Shown piece by piece: positions 1 through 8,975 of a DNA stretch of 64,000 nt (its first letter is position 1; each line of letters starts with the position of its first letter). The notes beneath the pieces are model-generated. The model ran no database searches. It saw only the letters and a list, made by a program, of their open reading frames with translations, and was not told the DNA's origin. The translations under genes and the position numbers were made by a program. The stretch lies in contig JALUTY010000002.1 in the NCBI GenBank assembly GCA_027021615.1, forward strand, positions 1-64,000. Direction: 5' to 3'. The DNA is from a bacterium (GTDB taxonomy: Bacteria; Desulfobacterota; Deferrisomatia; Deferrisomatales; Deferrisomataceae).

Positions 1-412
1 CCTCCCTCTCCGACCCGGCAGACGTCCGCCCCTCCTTCACCGCCGACGCCGACGGCTCCTACGTCCTGCGCCTCGTGGTCAGCGACGGCGAGCTGGACAG
101 CCAGCCGGACGAGGTCGTGGTCTCCGCCTCCACCGCCAACGCCGCCCCTTCTGCCGACGCCGGCCCCGACCAGAGCGTCGAGACCGGGGCTGTGGTCACC
201 CTCGACGGCTCTGCCAGCTCCGACCCCAACGGTGACACGATCTCCTACGCCTGGAGCCTCGTCTCCCGGCCCCAGGGCAGCTCCGCCTCCCTCTCCGACC
301 CGGCAGACGTCCGCCCCTCCTTCACCGCCGACGCCGACGGCTCCTACGTCCTGCGCCTCGTGGTCAGCGACGGCGAGCTGGACAGCCAGCCGGACGAGGT
401 CGTGGTCTCCGC
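1..412 (+). repeat. Identical tandem DNA repeat in PKD modules (period 285 bp)
   Basis: Bases 1-127 are identical to bases 286-412, an offset of 285 bp or 95 codons. Identity ends abruptly at 128 versus 413. The repeat runs off the left edge, so more copies may lie upstream. Perfect DNA identity rather than only protein similarity indicates recent duplication or gene conversion. Confidence 0.9.
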
Positions 413-1577
413 GACGTCTTTAGCCGCTGGCTGGTCCCTGGGCGAGCCCGTGGTCCAGGACACCGAAACCCCTTCGGTACCGGACGCAGCCACCTTGGCA
501 AGTGGCGAAACGGCCGCCACCTGGGAGGACCAGGGAGAGATCTGGTTCTCTGAGCACGGCCCTTCCGACGGCTGGGACGATCCGGTGCGCCTCGACACCG
601 GCACCGGATCCGCAGGGCGCCCGGCTCTGGCGGCGGATGGGGCAGGGATGCTGATCGCCGTGTGGCCCGAAGGGGACGTCGTGCGGTGGTCGCGGCGTAC
701 GCCGGGCGAACCGTGGGCAACTCCCGAGGTGGTGGACTCCACCGGAGGGACTCCCGCTTCTGTGACCCTGGACCTAAACGATGGAGGCTACGGAGCCCTG
801 GCCTGGGAGTCGGGGGGAAGCATCTTCATACGCGGCTACGCCAAGCCAGCCAACAGCTGGGGGGTGCTTCCAGAGCTGGACCCGGGCGAAGGAGAGAGCT
901 CTGCCCCCCAGGTGGGGGTGGACTCCTCCAACCGCGTCGTAGTGGTGTGGATCCGGGACGGGCAGCTGTGGTCCAGCACGAACGTGATCAGCGAGTCCCC
1001 CCCTGCCTGGTCCTCGGCCGTAAGGATCGATGCCGGCGGAACCGAGCCGGTGTCGAGCCTCTCTCTGCAGATGCAAGACGAAGGTACCGCCTTCTGCCTG
1101 TGGCTCCAGGGCGGGCGGGTGTGGATGGCTGCATACAGCCCCAGCAGCGGATGGGAGTCCCCTCAGCCCCTTGACTCGGGGGAAGCCTCTGCGTCCTCCC
1201 CCCGGCTCGCCTCGGATGGGCAAGGCGACGCGGTGGCGTTGTGGCGGGAGGGCGGGGCAGTGCTCGGAGCCTACCACGACGCCGGTGCCGCCTGGAGCCT
1301 GCCGACGACCCTGGCTACCGACACACCTGCCACGGAGGACTTGGCGGTGGGCATGGGCCCCGACGGGGCAGCGCTGGCGGCATGGGTGGAGTCGGGTGGA
1401 ATCCGGGCCGTGAGATACGACCCAGCAGCCGGGTGGGGTGAGCCCGGCTGGATTCGGATCACCACCTCGGCGGTGTCCGACCTGGAGATCGCCGTGGGTG
1501 CAGACGGGACCATGACAGCCCTGTGGGTGGAGGGAGGCACCGATCTCTGGGCCACCTCCTTTGATCCGGGGCCATGA
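3..1577 (+). CDS. Secreted PKD-repeat / beta-propeller protein (C-terminal part)
   Basis: The reading frame is open to the left window edge, so the true start lies upstream; 524 codons are visible. The N-terminal part holds PKD/REJ-like modules of 95 residues, each with a DAGPDQ opening, a YAWSLVSRP strand and a YVLRLVVSDGELDSQPDEV closing. One full copy and the end of another are seen. From about residue 140 there are eight degenerate repeats of roughly 48 residues, each with a central ALW/AVW strand and a closing GW or W, as in bladed propellers of the BNR/sialidase-like type. No enzymatic motif was seen. The role is probably extracellular binding or adhesion; the ligand is unknown. Confidence 0.75.
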   Translation, partial: SLSDPADVRPSFTADADGSYVLRLVVSDGELDSQPDEVVVSASTANAAPSADAGPDQSVETGAVVTLDGSASSDPNGDTISYAWSLVSRPQGSSASLSDPADVRPSFTADADGSYVLRLVVSDGELDSQPDEVVVSATSLAAGWSLGEPVVQDTETPSVPDAATLASGETAATWEDQGEIWFSEHGPSDGWDDPVRLDTGTGSAGRPALAADGAGMLIAVWPEGDVVRWSRRTPGEPWATPEVVDSTGGTPASVTLDLNDGGYGALAWESGGSIFIRGYAKPANSWGVLPELDPGEGESSAPQVGVDSSNRVVVVWIRDGQLWSSTNVISESPPAWSSAVRIDAGGTEPVSSLSLQMQDEGTAFCLWLQGGRVWMAAYSPSSGWESPQPLDSGEASASSPRLASDGQGDAVALWREGGAVLGAYHDAGAAWSLPTTLATDTPATEDLAVGMGPDGAALAAWVESGGIRAVRYDPAAGWGEPGWIRITTSAVSDLEIAVGADGTMTALWVEGGTDLWATSFDPGP

Positions 1578-2178
1578 CAGGTCCCTAACCGCGCAATCCG
1601 GGCCAAATCGAACACCGATTCCGGCCCTCCATGCCGAACACTTTGAGCTCCTGGGGGACGGCGCTGGGGCTCTTGGGGGACGGCGGTGCGCAGTTGCCAA
1701 ACGTTCGGTCCTGGTGCTGCCCAAGGGAGGGCCGCCGGCCATCCCGCAACCGGGCACGGGGCGTCTCCCGTCGCCCCTGGGGGGTGATCACCTCGTGAGC
1801 CACCCCGCGTACGATCACGTGTTGCTCCCGGCCATGCAGATCGATCCGGGCGCGCTTCTCGCCACACCCCGCACCCACCGGGTCTCCGCGGCGCCCCCAA
1901 CCCGCCACTGGGACCGCCCTGAACCCACAACAACGTCCAAACGTTCTTACGCTCCCGGCTCTGTACCGCTCCCCATCCGGGGCAGCGCCGCCCCGGTCGC
2001 CGTTTGACCCCTGGGGATCCGAGGGCTAGCATCCTCCGGGGAAGCGCGGGGCCCCTCCGGCCCCCTGGGTGGGCCGGGTTCGAGGCTCTGCCCCTCGGTG
2101 CCCTGCGGAGAGCCCCTTTCTCGGGCGCGCGCCTTCATCCCCTGGAGAGCGCTCCCGGCCACGAAAAGGAGAGACGTC
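1578..2178. other. 600-bp intergenic region without recognised gene
   Basis: No convincing coding sequence, tRNA or strong terminator was found between the propeller gene and the reductase-like gene. GGTGATCACC, a perfect 10-bp palindrome, lies near 1784. The ten bases CCAAACGTTC occur twice (near 1697 and 1935). The last 20 bases hold the strong ribosome binding site AAAAGGAGAG of the next gene. Confidence 0.5.
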
Positions 2179-2997
2179 ATGGACACCTCGGCCCGGCCCG
2201 ACAACGAGCTTCGCAGAGCCACAATGGAGCGCAAGAAGACGCCGGGGCACCGGTGCCTCGGGCGGCAGCGCGACGGCAAATACGCACTCTCGGTGGGCGT
2301 TCCCACGGCGTGTCTGTCCCCTTCGCAGCTCCGAAGCCTGGCCGACATCGTGGAGAGGTACGGGAGCGTCGGCCACCTTTCGACGGCCCAGAGCCTGATC
2401 ATCGTGGGGATCGACGGGGAGCATTACTACGAGGCGAGGCAGGCCGTGATGGACGCGGGCCTCGACGTGCGCTCCATCGGCAGGGACGTGCGGCAGGTCA
2501 AGTGCTGCCCCGGCGCGGACTTCTCTCCCTTCGGCCTCCAGCGAACCTTTCCCCTGGCGACCCTGCTGGAAAAGACGTTCCGGGGGGTCCCCACGCCCAT
2601 GAAGTTCAAGATCAGCGTGTCCGGGTGCCCCAACTGCTGCGCCAACACGAAGCTCAACGACTTCGGGATCCACGGGACGGTGGACGGCTGGAAGGTGTTC
2701 GTGGGGGGGAAGATGGGCAACACCCCGGTGATCGGCCGGGAGATCGCCTCGTCCGTGCCCACGGACGACGTGCCGAGGTACCTGGCGGCCGTCATCCGCA
2801 CGTACCGGGACCGGGCCGAGCCCGACGAGCGCCTCGCCGCCACCATTGAGCGCATCGGGCTCGACGCGTTCCGGGAGGCGGTGGAGGGGTGCCTCGATCT
2901 TCCCTACGACGATCTGGCCGCCATGGCCAGGGAGGCACGCGAGGAGGCGGCCCGCTGCCAATGCATCGGCCCCCTCGGGGTTCTTCCGACGTTTTAG
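2179..2997 (+). CDS. Small nitrite/sulfite reductase-like (sirohaem/4Fe-4S) protein
   Basis: The protein has 272 residues. The start at 2179 is chosen because AAAAGGAGAG lies five bases upstream; an in-frame ATG further upstream has no such site. Residues about 35-80 (GKYALSVGVPTACLSPSQL, then STAQSLIIVGI) look like the ferredoxin-like half domain of the nitrite/sulfite reductase family. Residues about 108-170 carry the cluster motifs CCPGADFSPFG and GCPNCCAN. The second motif fits the usual CX3C pair, but in the first the second cysteine of CX5C is Ser, with an extra Cys directly before the first. Small one-module relatives exist in anaerobes, often of unknown physiological substrate. Whether it binds sirohaem here is inference. 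The gene stands alone and faces nfo. Confidence 0.75.
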   Translation: MDTSARPDNELRRATMERKKTPGHRCLGRQRDGKYALSVGVPTACLSPSQLRSLADIVERYGSVGHLSTAQSLIIVGIDGEHYYEARQAVMDAGLDVRSIGRDVRQVKCCPGADFSPFGLQRTFPLATLLEKTFRGVPTPMKFKISVSGCPNCCANTKLNDFGIHGTVDGWKVFVGGKMGNTPVIGREIASSVPTDDVPRYLAAVIRTYRDRAEPDERLAATIERIGLDAFREAVEGCLDLPYDDLAAMAREAREEAARCQCIGPLGVLPTF

Positions 2998-3306
2998 TGG
3001 GTAACGGGGTCCATGGGGAGGCCGCCCAGGTGGAACAGGATCACCAGCCGATACCTCGCCAGGGACGGGGATGGGCGGGGGGCCCGGCCGAGAACTGTTC
3101 TAGCCGCATCCTTGACGCAAAACAGCCGCGGCCACCTCGTTGGGTGTGCCGCGGCTGGTCGGGCTCGGGAATGGGCGGGATGTTCTGGCATGGCCTCCCC
3201 CTGATCCACGCTCTCTCCCGCATATGGTTTTCGTATACCGCGCGGCCCCGGGGCTCTGTCAACAACCTCGATGGGGGCCGATTTTGGGCCTCGGCGGACC
3301 GGTCCT
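2998..3306. other. Intergenic region between convergent genes, with one hairpin
   Basis: This 309-bp stretch separates two convergent genes. It has no supported coding sequence. The inverted repeat CAGCCGCGG (3123-3131) / CCGCGGCTG (3149-3157) is perfect over 9 bp with a 17-base loop and could end transcription from either side, but no T-run follows it on either strand. Confidence 0.45.
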
Positions 3307-4200
3307 TCAGCGCCGGGGGCCGCAACGGTAGCGGCGAGCCCGGGCCAGGTTCTGGCGATCGGGGCCCTGGCGTTCGAAGCCGGGGGTCTCGATAACGAAG
3401 GGCACGGTGCGAAGGGCCGGGTGGCGCACCCAGCGGGCCAGGGCCCGGCCGCCGATCTCGCCCTGGCCCAGGTTCTCGTGGCGGTCGCGGCCGGAGGCGA
3501 AGGGGGTCTTGGAGTCGTTGAGGTGGACGAGCCCCACAGCGCCGGGCCCGAGCGCCGCCGCCACCGCCGAGAGCCACTCGTCGAGGCCCCAGGCGGTGTG
3601 GACCGGCTCGCCGGCGGCGAACAAATGGGCGGTGTCGGCGCAGATCCGGGTGTCTCGGCCCAGCCCACGCGCCAGCTCCACCAGATCTTCGAGGCAGGAC
3701 CCCACCGAGCCCCTGCTCCCGGAGCCCGTCTCCAGCAGGTACGGCACGCTCGTCTTCGCGCGGTCTCGAGCGCTCTCCAGGGTCGTCCGCACCCGGTCCA
3801 GGGCAGTGAACCGGACCACCCCCTTGCCGTGCCCCACGTGCACCACGAGCCCTCGGGCCCCCAGACCGGCCGCGTACTCCAGGCTCCGGGCCAGGGCCTC
3901 TACCGATCTTCGCCGGACCTCGGGGTCGTCGGAGGCGGGGTTCACCAGGTAGATGGCATGGACGAACACCGGGATACCCGAGCGCCGGAACGCCTCGCCG
4001 GCCTCGGCGAGCGCTTCCTGCCCGGGCACAGGGCTCTCCCAGGTCCGGGGGCTGCCGGGGAATACCTGGGCCGCCTCGGCTCGGAGCCGAACCGTGCGCT
4101 CCCACGCGGTCAGGGGTCCGCCGGCAACCGACACGTGGGCGCCGAGGGGAGGGCCGGGAGCCCGTCGTCCCCCCCCACGCAGGCGTTCCAGCGTCCCCAC
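3307..4200 (-). CDS. nfo: Endonuclease IV (AP endonuclease)
   Basis: This 297-residue protein is the usual length for this zinc-dependent AP endonuclease of base excision repair. Family landmarks appear in order: GAHVSVAGG at the N-terminus, VHVGHGKG, LLETGSGSRGS, CADTAHLFAAG, VHLNDSKTPF with DRHENLGQGEIG, and IETPG near the end. These carry the His, Glu and Asp residues that hold the three metals. The GTG start at 4200 follows the apt stop codon by two bases; the longer open frame upstream lies inside apt. It is the last gene of the surE-to-nfo minus-strand group. Confidence 0.92.
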   Translation of the reverse strand: MGTLERLRGGGRRAPGPPLGAHVSVAGGPLTAWERTVRLRAEAAQVFPGSPRTWESPVPGQEALAEAGEAFRRSGIPVFVHAIYLVNPASDDPEVRRRSVEALARSLEYAAGLGARGLVVHVGHGKGVVRFTALDRVRTTLESARDRAKTSVPYLLETGSGSRGSVGSCLEDLVELARGLGRDTRICADTAHLFAAGEPVHTAWGLDEWLSAVAAALGPGAVGLVHLNDSKTPFASGRDRHENLGQGEIGGRALARWVRHPALRTVPFVIETPGFERQGPDRQNLARARRYRCGPRR

Positions 4201-4202
4201 CC

Positions 4203-4721
4203 TCAGAACTGAATCAGGCTGTGGACCGGCACGTCCTGCAGCCTCTCGCGGCCCTTGAGAAAGGTGAGCTCCGCCAGGAACGCGCACTCCACCACCTCGC
4301 CGCCGGTTTTGCGTACCAGGTCCACCACGGCCCGCACCGTGCCCCCAGTGGCCAGCACATCGTCGGCGATGAGCACCCGCTGGCCCGGCTCGACGGCGTC
4401 CTGGTGGATCTCGAGGGTGTCGGCCCCATACTCAAGCTCGTAGCTCACCGAGTGCGTCTTGTAGGGGAGCTTGCCCGGTTTTCGCACCAGGATCACGCCC
4501 CTGTTGAGCTTGTAGGCCAGGGCAGCCCCTACTACGAAGCCCCGGGCCTCGATCCCCACCACCACGTCGATGGAGCGCTCCAGGTACCGGTGGCCCATCA
4601 GGTCCACCGCCCGGTTGAAGCTCGATGCGTCGCGCAGAAGGGTGGTGATGTCCTTGAACACGATGCCCGGCTTAGGGAAGTCCTCGATATCCCGAATCTT
4701 TTTCTTGAGTTCTTCCACCAC
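4203..4721 (-). CDS. apt: Adenine phosphoribosyltransferase
   Basis: The protein has 172 residues, the standard family length. It salvages adenine to AMP using PRPP. The PRPP-binding loop is [13 protein letters not shown] at about residues 117-129, and the adenine-side region [14 protein letters not shown] lies near residue 56. GTG start with GAGGAGGC nine bases upstream. It follows rpoS closely and is followed by nfo with a two-base gap, so it is probably cotranscribed with them. Confidence 0.95.
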   Translation of the reverse strand: MVEELKKKIRDIEDFPKPGIVFKDITTLLRDASSFNRAVDLMGHRYLERSIDVVVGIEARGFVVGAALAYKLNRGVILVRKPGKLPYKTHSVSYELEYGADTLEIHQDAVEPGQRVLIADDVLATGGTVRAVVDLVRKTGGEVVECAFLAELTFLKGRERLQDVPVHSLIQF

Positions 4722-4753
4722 GGCGCACTTGCCTCCTCGCTTGCGGGTAGGGG

Positions 4754-5632
4754 TCAGTACAGCTCGCCGAACGGGACCCGGGCCCGGGCCGCCATCCGAC
4801 GGAGCTTCTTGAGCGCGTTCATCTCGATCTGCCGGATCCGCTCCCGGGTCACGCCAAACTCACGCCCGATCTGCTCGAGGGTCTGGGGCGCCTCATCGCC
4901 CAGGCCGTACCGGAGCTCCAGAACCCGGCGCTCCCGAGGCCGGAGGTCCTGCAGCCACCGCTCCAGCACCCGGATCCGGTCGTCTTCGAGCACCACCTCC
5001 TCGGGATCCTGCGCCGACGGGTCTTCGATGACGTCCTGGAGCGTGTAATCCTCCTCGGTGCCCAGGGGCTGATCCAGGCTGAAGGTGCGGCGGGCCAGCC
5101 GCATCAGCCGACGCACGTGCTCCAGGTCCCGATCGATCTTCTGGGCCAGGGTCTCCTCGTCCGGCTCGGTGCCTTCCTTCCCCCGGATCTCCTCTGCAGC
5201 CCGGCGCAGGCGGTTGATCTCCTCGGCCACGTGCACCGGCAACCGCACGGTGTCGGACTGGTTCACCAGAGCCCGCTCGATGGACTGGCGGATCCACCAG
5301 GTGGCGTAGGTGGAGAACCGGCAGCCCTTGTCGGGGCGGAACCGCTCCACGGCCCGGATGAGCCCCAGGTTCCCCTCCTCGATCAGGTCCAGCAGCGGCA
5401 GCCCCCGGTTCACATACCGCTTGGCGATGGTGACCACCAGACGGAGGTTGCACTCGATCATGCGCTGGCGGGCCCCCGGGTCGCCGGCCTGGACCCGGGC
5501 CGCCAGCTCCTTCTCCTCGTCGGGCGTGAGCAGACGGGTCTGCCGGATCTCCGACAGGTAGATGGAGATCGTGCTGGGGGTGTAGCGTCTGGCCGCCTTT
5601 CTTCGGTCCGCCCCGTCCCGACGATCGTGCAT
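4754..5632 (-). CDS. rpoS: RNA polymerase sigma factor RpoS-type
   Basis: A group 2 sigma-70 family protein of 292 residues. Region 1.2 ([18 protein letters not shown]), region 2 ([21 protein letters not shown], then [17 protein letters not shown]), region 3 and region 4 with its helix-turn-helix ([20 protein letters not shown]) are all present. It lacks the long N-terminal region 1.1 of housekeeping RpoD. Its position directly downstream of an nlpD-like gene, in the surE-pcm-nlpD-rpoS order, supports the RpoS assignment over another RpoD paralogue. ATG start with GAGG five bases upstream. It likely directs stationary-phase or stress transcription. Confidence 0.9.
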   Translation of the reverse strand: MHDRRDGADRRKAARRYTPSTISIYLSEIRQTRLLTPDEEKELAARVQAGDPGARQRMIECNLRLVVTIAKRYVNRGLPLLDLIEEGNLGLIRAVERFRPDKGCRFSTYATWWIRQSIERALVNQSDTVRLPVHVAEEINRLRRAAEEIRGKEGTEPDEETLAQKIDRDLEHVRRLMRLARRTFSLDQPLGTEEDYTLQDVIEDPSAQDPEEVVLEDDRIRVLERWLQDLRPRERRVLELRYGLGDEAPQTLEQIGREFGVTRERIRQIEMNALKKLRRMAARARVPFGELY

Positions 5633-5753
5633 GGGATCCTCAAGAGTGGCTCGTCAGAGGGTCTGTTCCCTGCGCGCTGGCAGCAACGACTCCCCCACAG
5701 ACCCTGGCCTCTTCCCATGGTAGCGGGAAACCCCCATCCGGAGGAAGCCGGGT

Positions 5754-6449
5754 TCAGCGTCCCGAAACGAACTCGCGGGGATCCACAGGCTCCTCCCCCC
5801 GCCGGACCTCGAAATGGACGTGGGGTCCGAGCCCCCGCCGGGCTGGGCCGGACGTGCCCAGCACCCTCCCCCCCTCCACGGCCTCGCCCCGCACCACCCC
5901 CACGGAGTCCAGATTGCTGTACACGGTGTACACACCCCCGGCGTGCCGAAGAACCACCAGCCCCCCGTAGGCGGGCGAGGGGGTGCCGGCGTAGGCAACC
6001 TCCCCGTTGCGCACCGCCCGCACCGGTGTTCCCCGGGGAACGGCCAGGTCCACCCCCCGGCTCCCTCGCTCGGGTGCGAACCCGCGCACGATCTTCCCGG
6101 CCACCGGCCACTCGGCCCCGACGCTCCGGGACCGGGGCTTCGGCGGGGGTGCAACCCGCCGGGGTTCTTTGGACGGGGGCTCCGTCGGCTTCTTCTCCCG
6201 AGGGATTTCGGCCGGGGGGGGCCCTCCGGCCGGCACGAACAGGACGTCCCCCGGCCGCACCCGGTCCTTCGGCCTCAGGTGGTTGAACCGCCGGATCTCC
6301 TCCTCGCTCACCCCGTACCGAGCTGCAACCGCAGCCAGGGTCTCTCCCGCCACCATCCGATGGCGTAGGGCGTAGGGCGTGCCGCAGCCCCCCGCGGCCG
6401 CCGCCACCCCCACCCACGTCACCAGGGTTACGATGCGCCTTCGTCCCAT
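5754..6449 (-). CDS. nlpD: NlpD-like lipoprotein: LysM plus degenerate M23 domain
   Basis: The protein has 231 residues. The N-terminal signal ends in a lipobox (AAAAGGC), so it should be lipid-anchored. A LysM peptidoglycan-binding domain (HRMVAGETLAAVAARYGV) follows, then a proline/lysine-rich linker and a C-terminal LytM/M23 domain. In that domain the first zinc ligand motif HxGxD reads SRGVD, so its His is replaced by Ser, while the last motif HVHFEV is intact. This matches NlpD-type non-catalytic LytM proteins that activate cell-wall amidases. The chosen start MGRRRIVTL gives the signal peptide; the longer open frame overlaps the previous gene. The start overlaps that gene by 22 bases. 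Confidence 0.85.
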   Translation of the reverse strand: MGRRRIVTLVTWVGVAAAAGGCGTPYALRHRMVAGETLAAVAARYGVSEEEIRRFNHLRPKDRVRPGDVLFVPAGGPPPAEIPREKKPTEPPSKEPRRVAPPPKPRSRSVGAEWPVAGKIVRGFAPERGSRGVDLAVPRGTPVRAVRNGEVAYAGTPSPAYGGLVVLRHAGGVYTVYSNLDSVGVVRGEAVEGGRVLGTSGPARRGLGPHVHFEVRRGEEPVDPREFVSGR

Positions 6450-6958
6450 GGGCCTCGGATCGGTGCCAACTCGGCACCAAGGCGAGCAGGCCCGCCGGAG
6501 CGGCCCGCCAAGGACACGGCAAGGCCCACCGCCTCCTCGGGGTCCTCCACCACACGGACTCCTTCCAGGTGACGCCACGCGCTCACCGCCACCACCGGCC
6601 GGCCGCACTTGCGCGCCAGAGAGATCTCGCTCAGGGTTCCCCAGGAGCCGGGAAGCGCGACCACCGCATCCCCGGACTGGACCACCACCACGTTGCGGGC
6701 GTGCCCTAGGCCGGTGGCCACCACCACCTCTGCCCATGGGTTTGCCGCGGCCGGATCCGGACCCGGGATCACGGCCACCGTGCGTCCCCCGGCCTCCCGC
6801 GCGCCCCGGCACGCCGCCTCCATGACCCCGCCGAGCCCCCCGCACACCACCACCGCACCGGCCCGGGCTGCGGCCCGGCCCACTCGAAGGGCCAGGTCGT
6901 AGGCGGTCGCATCGGCCGCCCCGGCCCCCACCACCGCCAGGTGGACCGGTCGGGTCAA
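6428..6958 (-). CDS. LOG-family / TIGR00725-like nucleotide-binding protein
   Basis: The protein has 176 residues. It has a Rossmann-like fold with the Gly-rich motifs VVCGGLGGVMEAACRGA and VALPGSWGTLSEISLA, corresponding to the GGxGxMxA and PGGxGTxxE motifs of the LOG/lysine-decarboxylase-like family. These proteins bind or cleave nucleotides, and the physiological substrate of the TIGR00725 branch is not known to me. The TTG start at 6958 overlaps the pcm stop codon (TTGA). No ATG or GTG in frame is better placed. It is one of two genes inserted into the conserved surE-pcm-nlpD-rpoS order. Confidence 0.75.
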   Translation of the reverse strand: MTRPVHLAVVGAGAADATAYDLALRVGRAAARAGAVVVCGGLGGVMEAACRGAREAGGRTVAVIPGPDPAAANPWAEVVVATGLGHARNVVVVQSGDAVVALPGSWGTLSEISLARKCGRPVVAVSAWRHLEGVRVVEDPEEAVGLAVSLAGRSGGPARLGAELAPIRGPWDEGAS

Positions 6959-7602
6959 CGCCCCCCCGTCCCTTCGCGAAGCGGAACGAACCGGCACGAG
7001 TCCAGCTCCTGGGGCATCCACCCCTCTCTGGCATGGATCCAGCAAACGATCCGTTGGTCCTCTCCCTCGCCTACCGGGGCCACCAGCCGCCCCCCCCGCC
7101 GAACCTGCTCGAAGAGCGATGAGGGCACCCGGGCCGCGGCTGCCGTGACCAGCACAGCGTCGAACGGCGCCTGCTCCGGCCACCCGACCCGGCCGTCCCC
7201 CGGCCGGATCTCTACGTTTTGGATCCCCAACCGGTTCAGTCGGGTACGCGCCCGTACCGCCAGGGCCGGGATCCGCTCCACCGTGAACACGGCGCCGGCG
7301 AGCAGGGCGAGCACCGCGGCCTGGTAGCCGGAGCCGGTGCCCACCTCCAGGATCCGTTCCCTCGGGCGCGGATCCAAGGCGGCGGTCATCCGGGCCACGG
7401 TCGAAGGCTTCGAGATGGTCTGGCCGTGGCCGATGGGCAGGGCCTCGTCCCGGTACGCCCGGGGCCACAGGGCCTCGTCCACGAATCGGTGCCGCGGCAC
7501 CCGGGCCAGGGCCTCGAGAACCCGCTCCGGGCACGCCGGGACCGCCCGGGCCACGACCCGGGCCATGCGGCACCGGGCGGCCGCGAACCGGCTCGGAGTC
7601 AC
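6955..7602 (-). CDS. pcm: Protein-L-isoaspartate O-methyltransferase
   Basis: The protein has 215 residues. It repairs isoaspartyl damage in proteins using S-adenosylmethionine. The SAM-binding motif ILEVGTGSGYQAAVLA is at about residue 80, preceded by the family hallmark GHGQTISKPSTVARM, and followed by the post-I region VFTVERI and the DAVLVTAAA strand. GTG start at 7602 overlaps the stop of the FAD protein (GTGA). Its neighbours match the stress-survival locus surE-pcm-nlpD-rpoS. Confidence 0.93.
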   Translation of the reverse strand: MTPSRFAAARCRMARVVARAVPACPERVLEALARVPRHRFVDEALWPRAYRDEALPIGHGQTISKPSTVARMTAALDPRPRERILEVGTGSGYQAAVLALLAGAVFTVERIPALAVRARTRLNRLGIQNVEIRPGDGRVGWPEQAPFDAVLVTAAAARVPSSLFEQVRRGGRLVAPVGEGEDQRIVCWIHAREGWMPQELDSCRFVPLREGTGGR

Positions 7603-8969
7603 AGGCGCTCCAAGGCGGCCCGGGCCGCCCATACGCCCGAGGCGCTCGCCTGCATGAGCCCCCGGCTCACACCCACTCCGTCCCCCGCCCCATACAGCCC
7701 CTGGATGCGGGTCTCCAAGCGCTCGTCGAGCTCGAGGCGGTTCGAGTAGAACTTCACCTCCACCCCGTACAGCAGGGTGTCCGGCCCGGCCAGACCAGGG
7801 CAGAACGCGTCCAAGGCGTAAAGAGTCTCGATCACGTCGGTGAGATGGCGGTGGGGCAGGGCGAACGACAGGTCCCCCGGCGTGGCGTCGTGGAGGGTGG
7901 GAGGCACCGCCACCTTTGCGATCCGCTCTGGGGTGGACCGGCGACCCGCGGTCAGGTCGCTGAGCCGCTGTACCAGGATCCCCCCACCAATCAGGTTCGC
8001 CAACCGCGCGATGTACCGGCCGTACGCAATGGGGTCGTCGAAAGGCTCGGTGAACGCGGTCTTCACCAGCAGGGCGAAGTTGGTGGCCGGGCTGTGGGCC
8101 GAGGCGTAGGCATGGCCGTTCACGGTGAGGCAGTCTTCGTACACCTCGTGCACCACCTCGCCCCGGGGGTTCATACAAAAGGTGCGGACCTCGTCGCGAA
8201 AGGTGGGGGACTCGTAGTAGAGCTTGGCCTCGTAGAGGACCGAGGTCACCGGGTCCAGCACCTCGGCCGGGCACTCAACCCTCACCCCGATGTCCACCGG
8301 GTTCGGAACGGTCCGCAGCCCCAGACCCACTGCCAAGTCCTGGATCCACCCCGCTCCCCCCCGGCCGGGGGCCAGAACCACGACCGGAGCCCGCTCGAGC
8401 TTCCCCCCGGCCCACACCCCCTGGACCCGGCCCCTGGCCACCTCCACGCCTTCGCAGGGGGTATGGAACCGGATCTCCGCCGCGTCGGAGAGCTCGTCGT
8501 ACAGGCTGGCCAGCACCTGTCGGCACACGTCGGTGCCCATGTGGCGCACCGGGTTCTCCACGAGCACCAGGCCGGCAGCCTCGGCTTGATCCCGCAAGGC
8601 CTGCCACTCGGGAACCCGGCAGCCGTACACCTCGGGCGGGGCGCCGTGGGCCCGCCACACCTCGTCCACCTCGTCGAGCAAGCCCCTCAGGGTCGGCCGG
8701 GGGAGAAACTCCCCCAGGAACCCTCCCACTTGGGGCGACAGGCTCAGCTTGCCGTCACAGAACGCCCCCGCTCCGCCCCACCCGGACAGAAGCTGGCAGG
8801 GGATGCAGCGACGGCATCCCGTATCGGTCTCCTTGCGGGGGCACCGGCGCCCCTGGAGATCGCCTCCCTTCTCGAGGAGCAGAACCCGCCTGCCGGCCCG
8901 CGTCAGCTCCCGGGCCGCGAAGATGCCGGCGGCCCCCGCTCCCACCACCACGGCGTCCCAAGAACCCAC
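7599..8969 (-). CDS. NAD(P)/FAD-dependent oxidoreductase, COG2509-like
   Basis: The protein has 456 residues. The N-terminal dinucleotide-binding motif is VVVGAGAAGIFAARELTRAG, with the acidic end of strand 2 at LLLEKG. A cysteine-bearing stretch RCPRKETDTGCRRCIPC follows, and the C-terminal FAD motif is GLYGAGDGVGVSRGLMQA. This matches the uncharacterised FAD-dependent dehydrogenase family COG2509, whose substrate is not established. The CX10CX2CX2C-like cysteines could bind a metal or cluster, which is inference. It sits between surE (six-base gap) and pcm (4-base overlap), so it is cotranscribed with the protein-repair genes. Confidence 0.8.
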   Translation of the reverse strand: MGSWDAVVVGAGAAGIFAARELTRAGRRVLLLEKGGDLQGRRCPRKETDTGCRRCIPCQLLSGWGGAGAFCDGKLSLSPQVGGFLGEFLPRPTLRGLLDEVDEVWRAHGAPPEVYGCRVPEWQALRDQAEAAGLVLVENPVRHMGTDVCRQVLASLYDELSDAAEIRFHTPCEGVEVARGRVQGVWAGGKLERAPVVVLAPGRGGAGWIQDLAVGLGLRTVPNPVDIGVRVECPAEVLDPVTSVLYEAKLYYESPTFRDEVRTFCMNPRGEVVHEVYEDCLTVNGHAYASAHSPATNFALLVKTAFTEPFDDPIAYGRYIARLANLIGGGILVQRLSDLTAGRRSTPERIAKVAVPPTLHDATPGDLSFALPHRHLTDVIETLYALDAFCPGLAGPDTLLYGVEVKFYSNRLELDERLETRIQGLYGAGDGVGVSRGLMQASASGVWAARAALERL

Positions 8970-8975
8970 GTCGAC

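Noticed and set aside
774-1757. Long minus-strand open frame opposite the propeller gene
   Set aside because: It is a GC-driven shadow. The plus frame has regular repeats and a continuing domain structure, while the minus product is Arg/Pro/Gly-rich with no motif.
2040-2110. Possible tRNA T-loop (GGTTCGAG) in the intergenic region
   Set aside because: No matching acceptor, anticodon or D stems could be folded around it.
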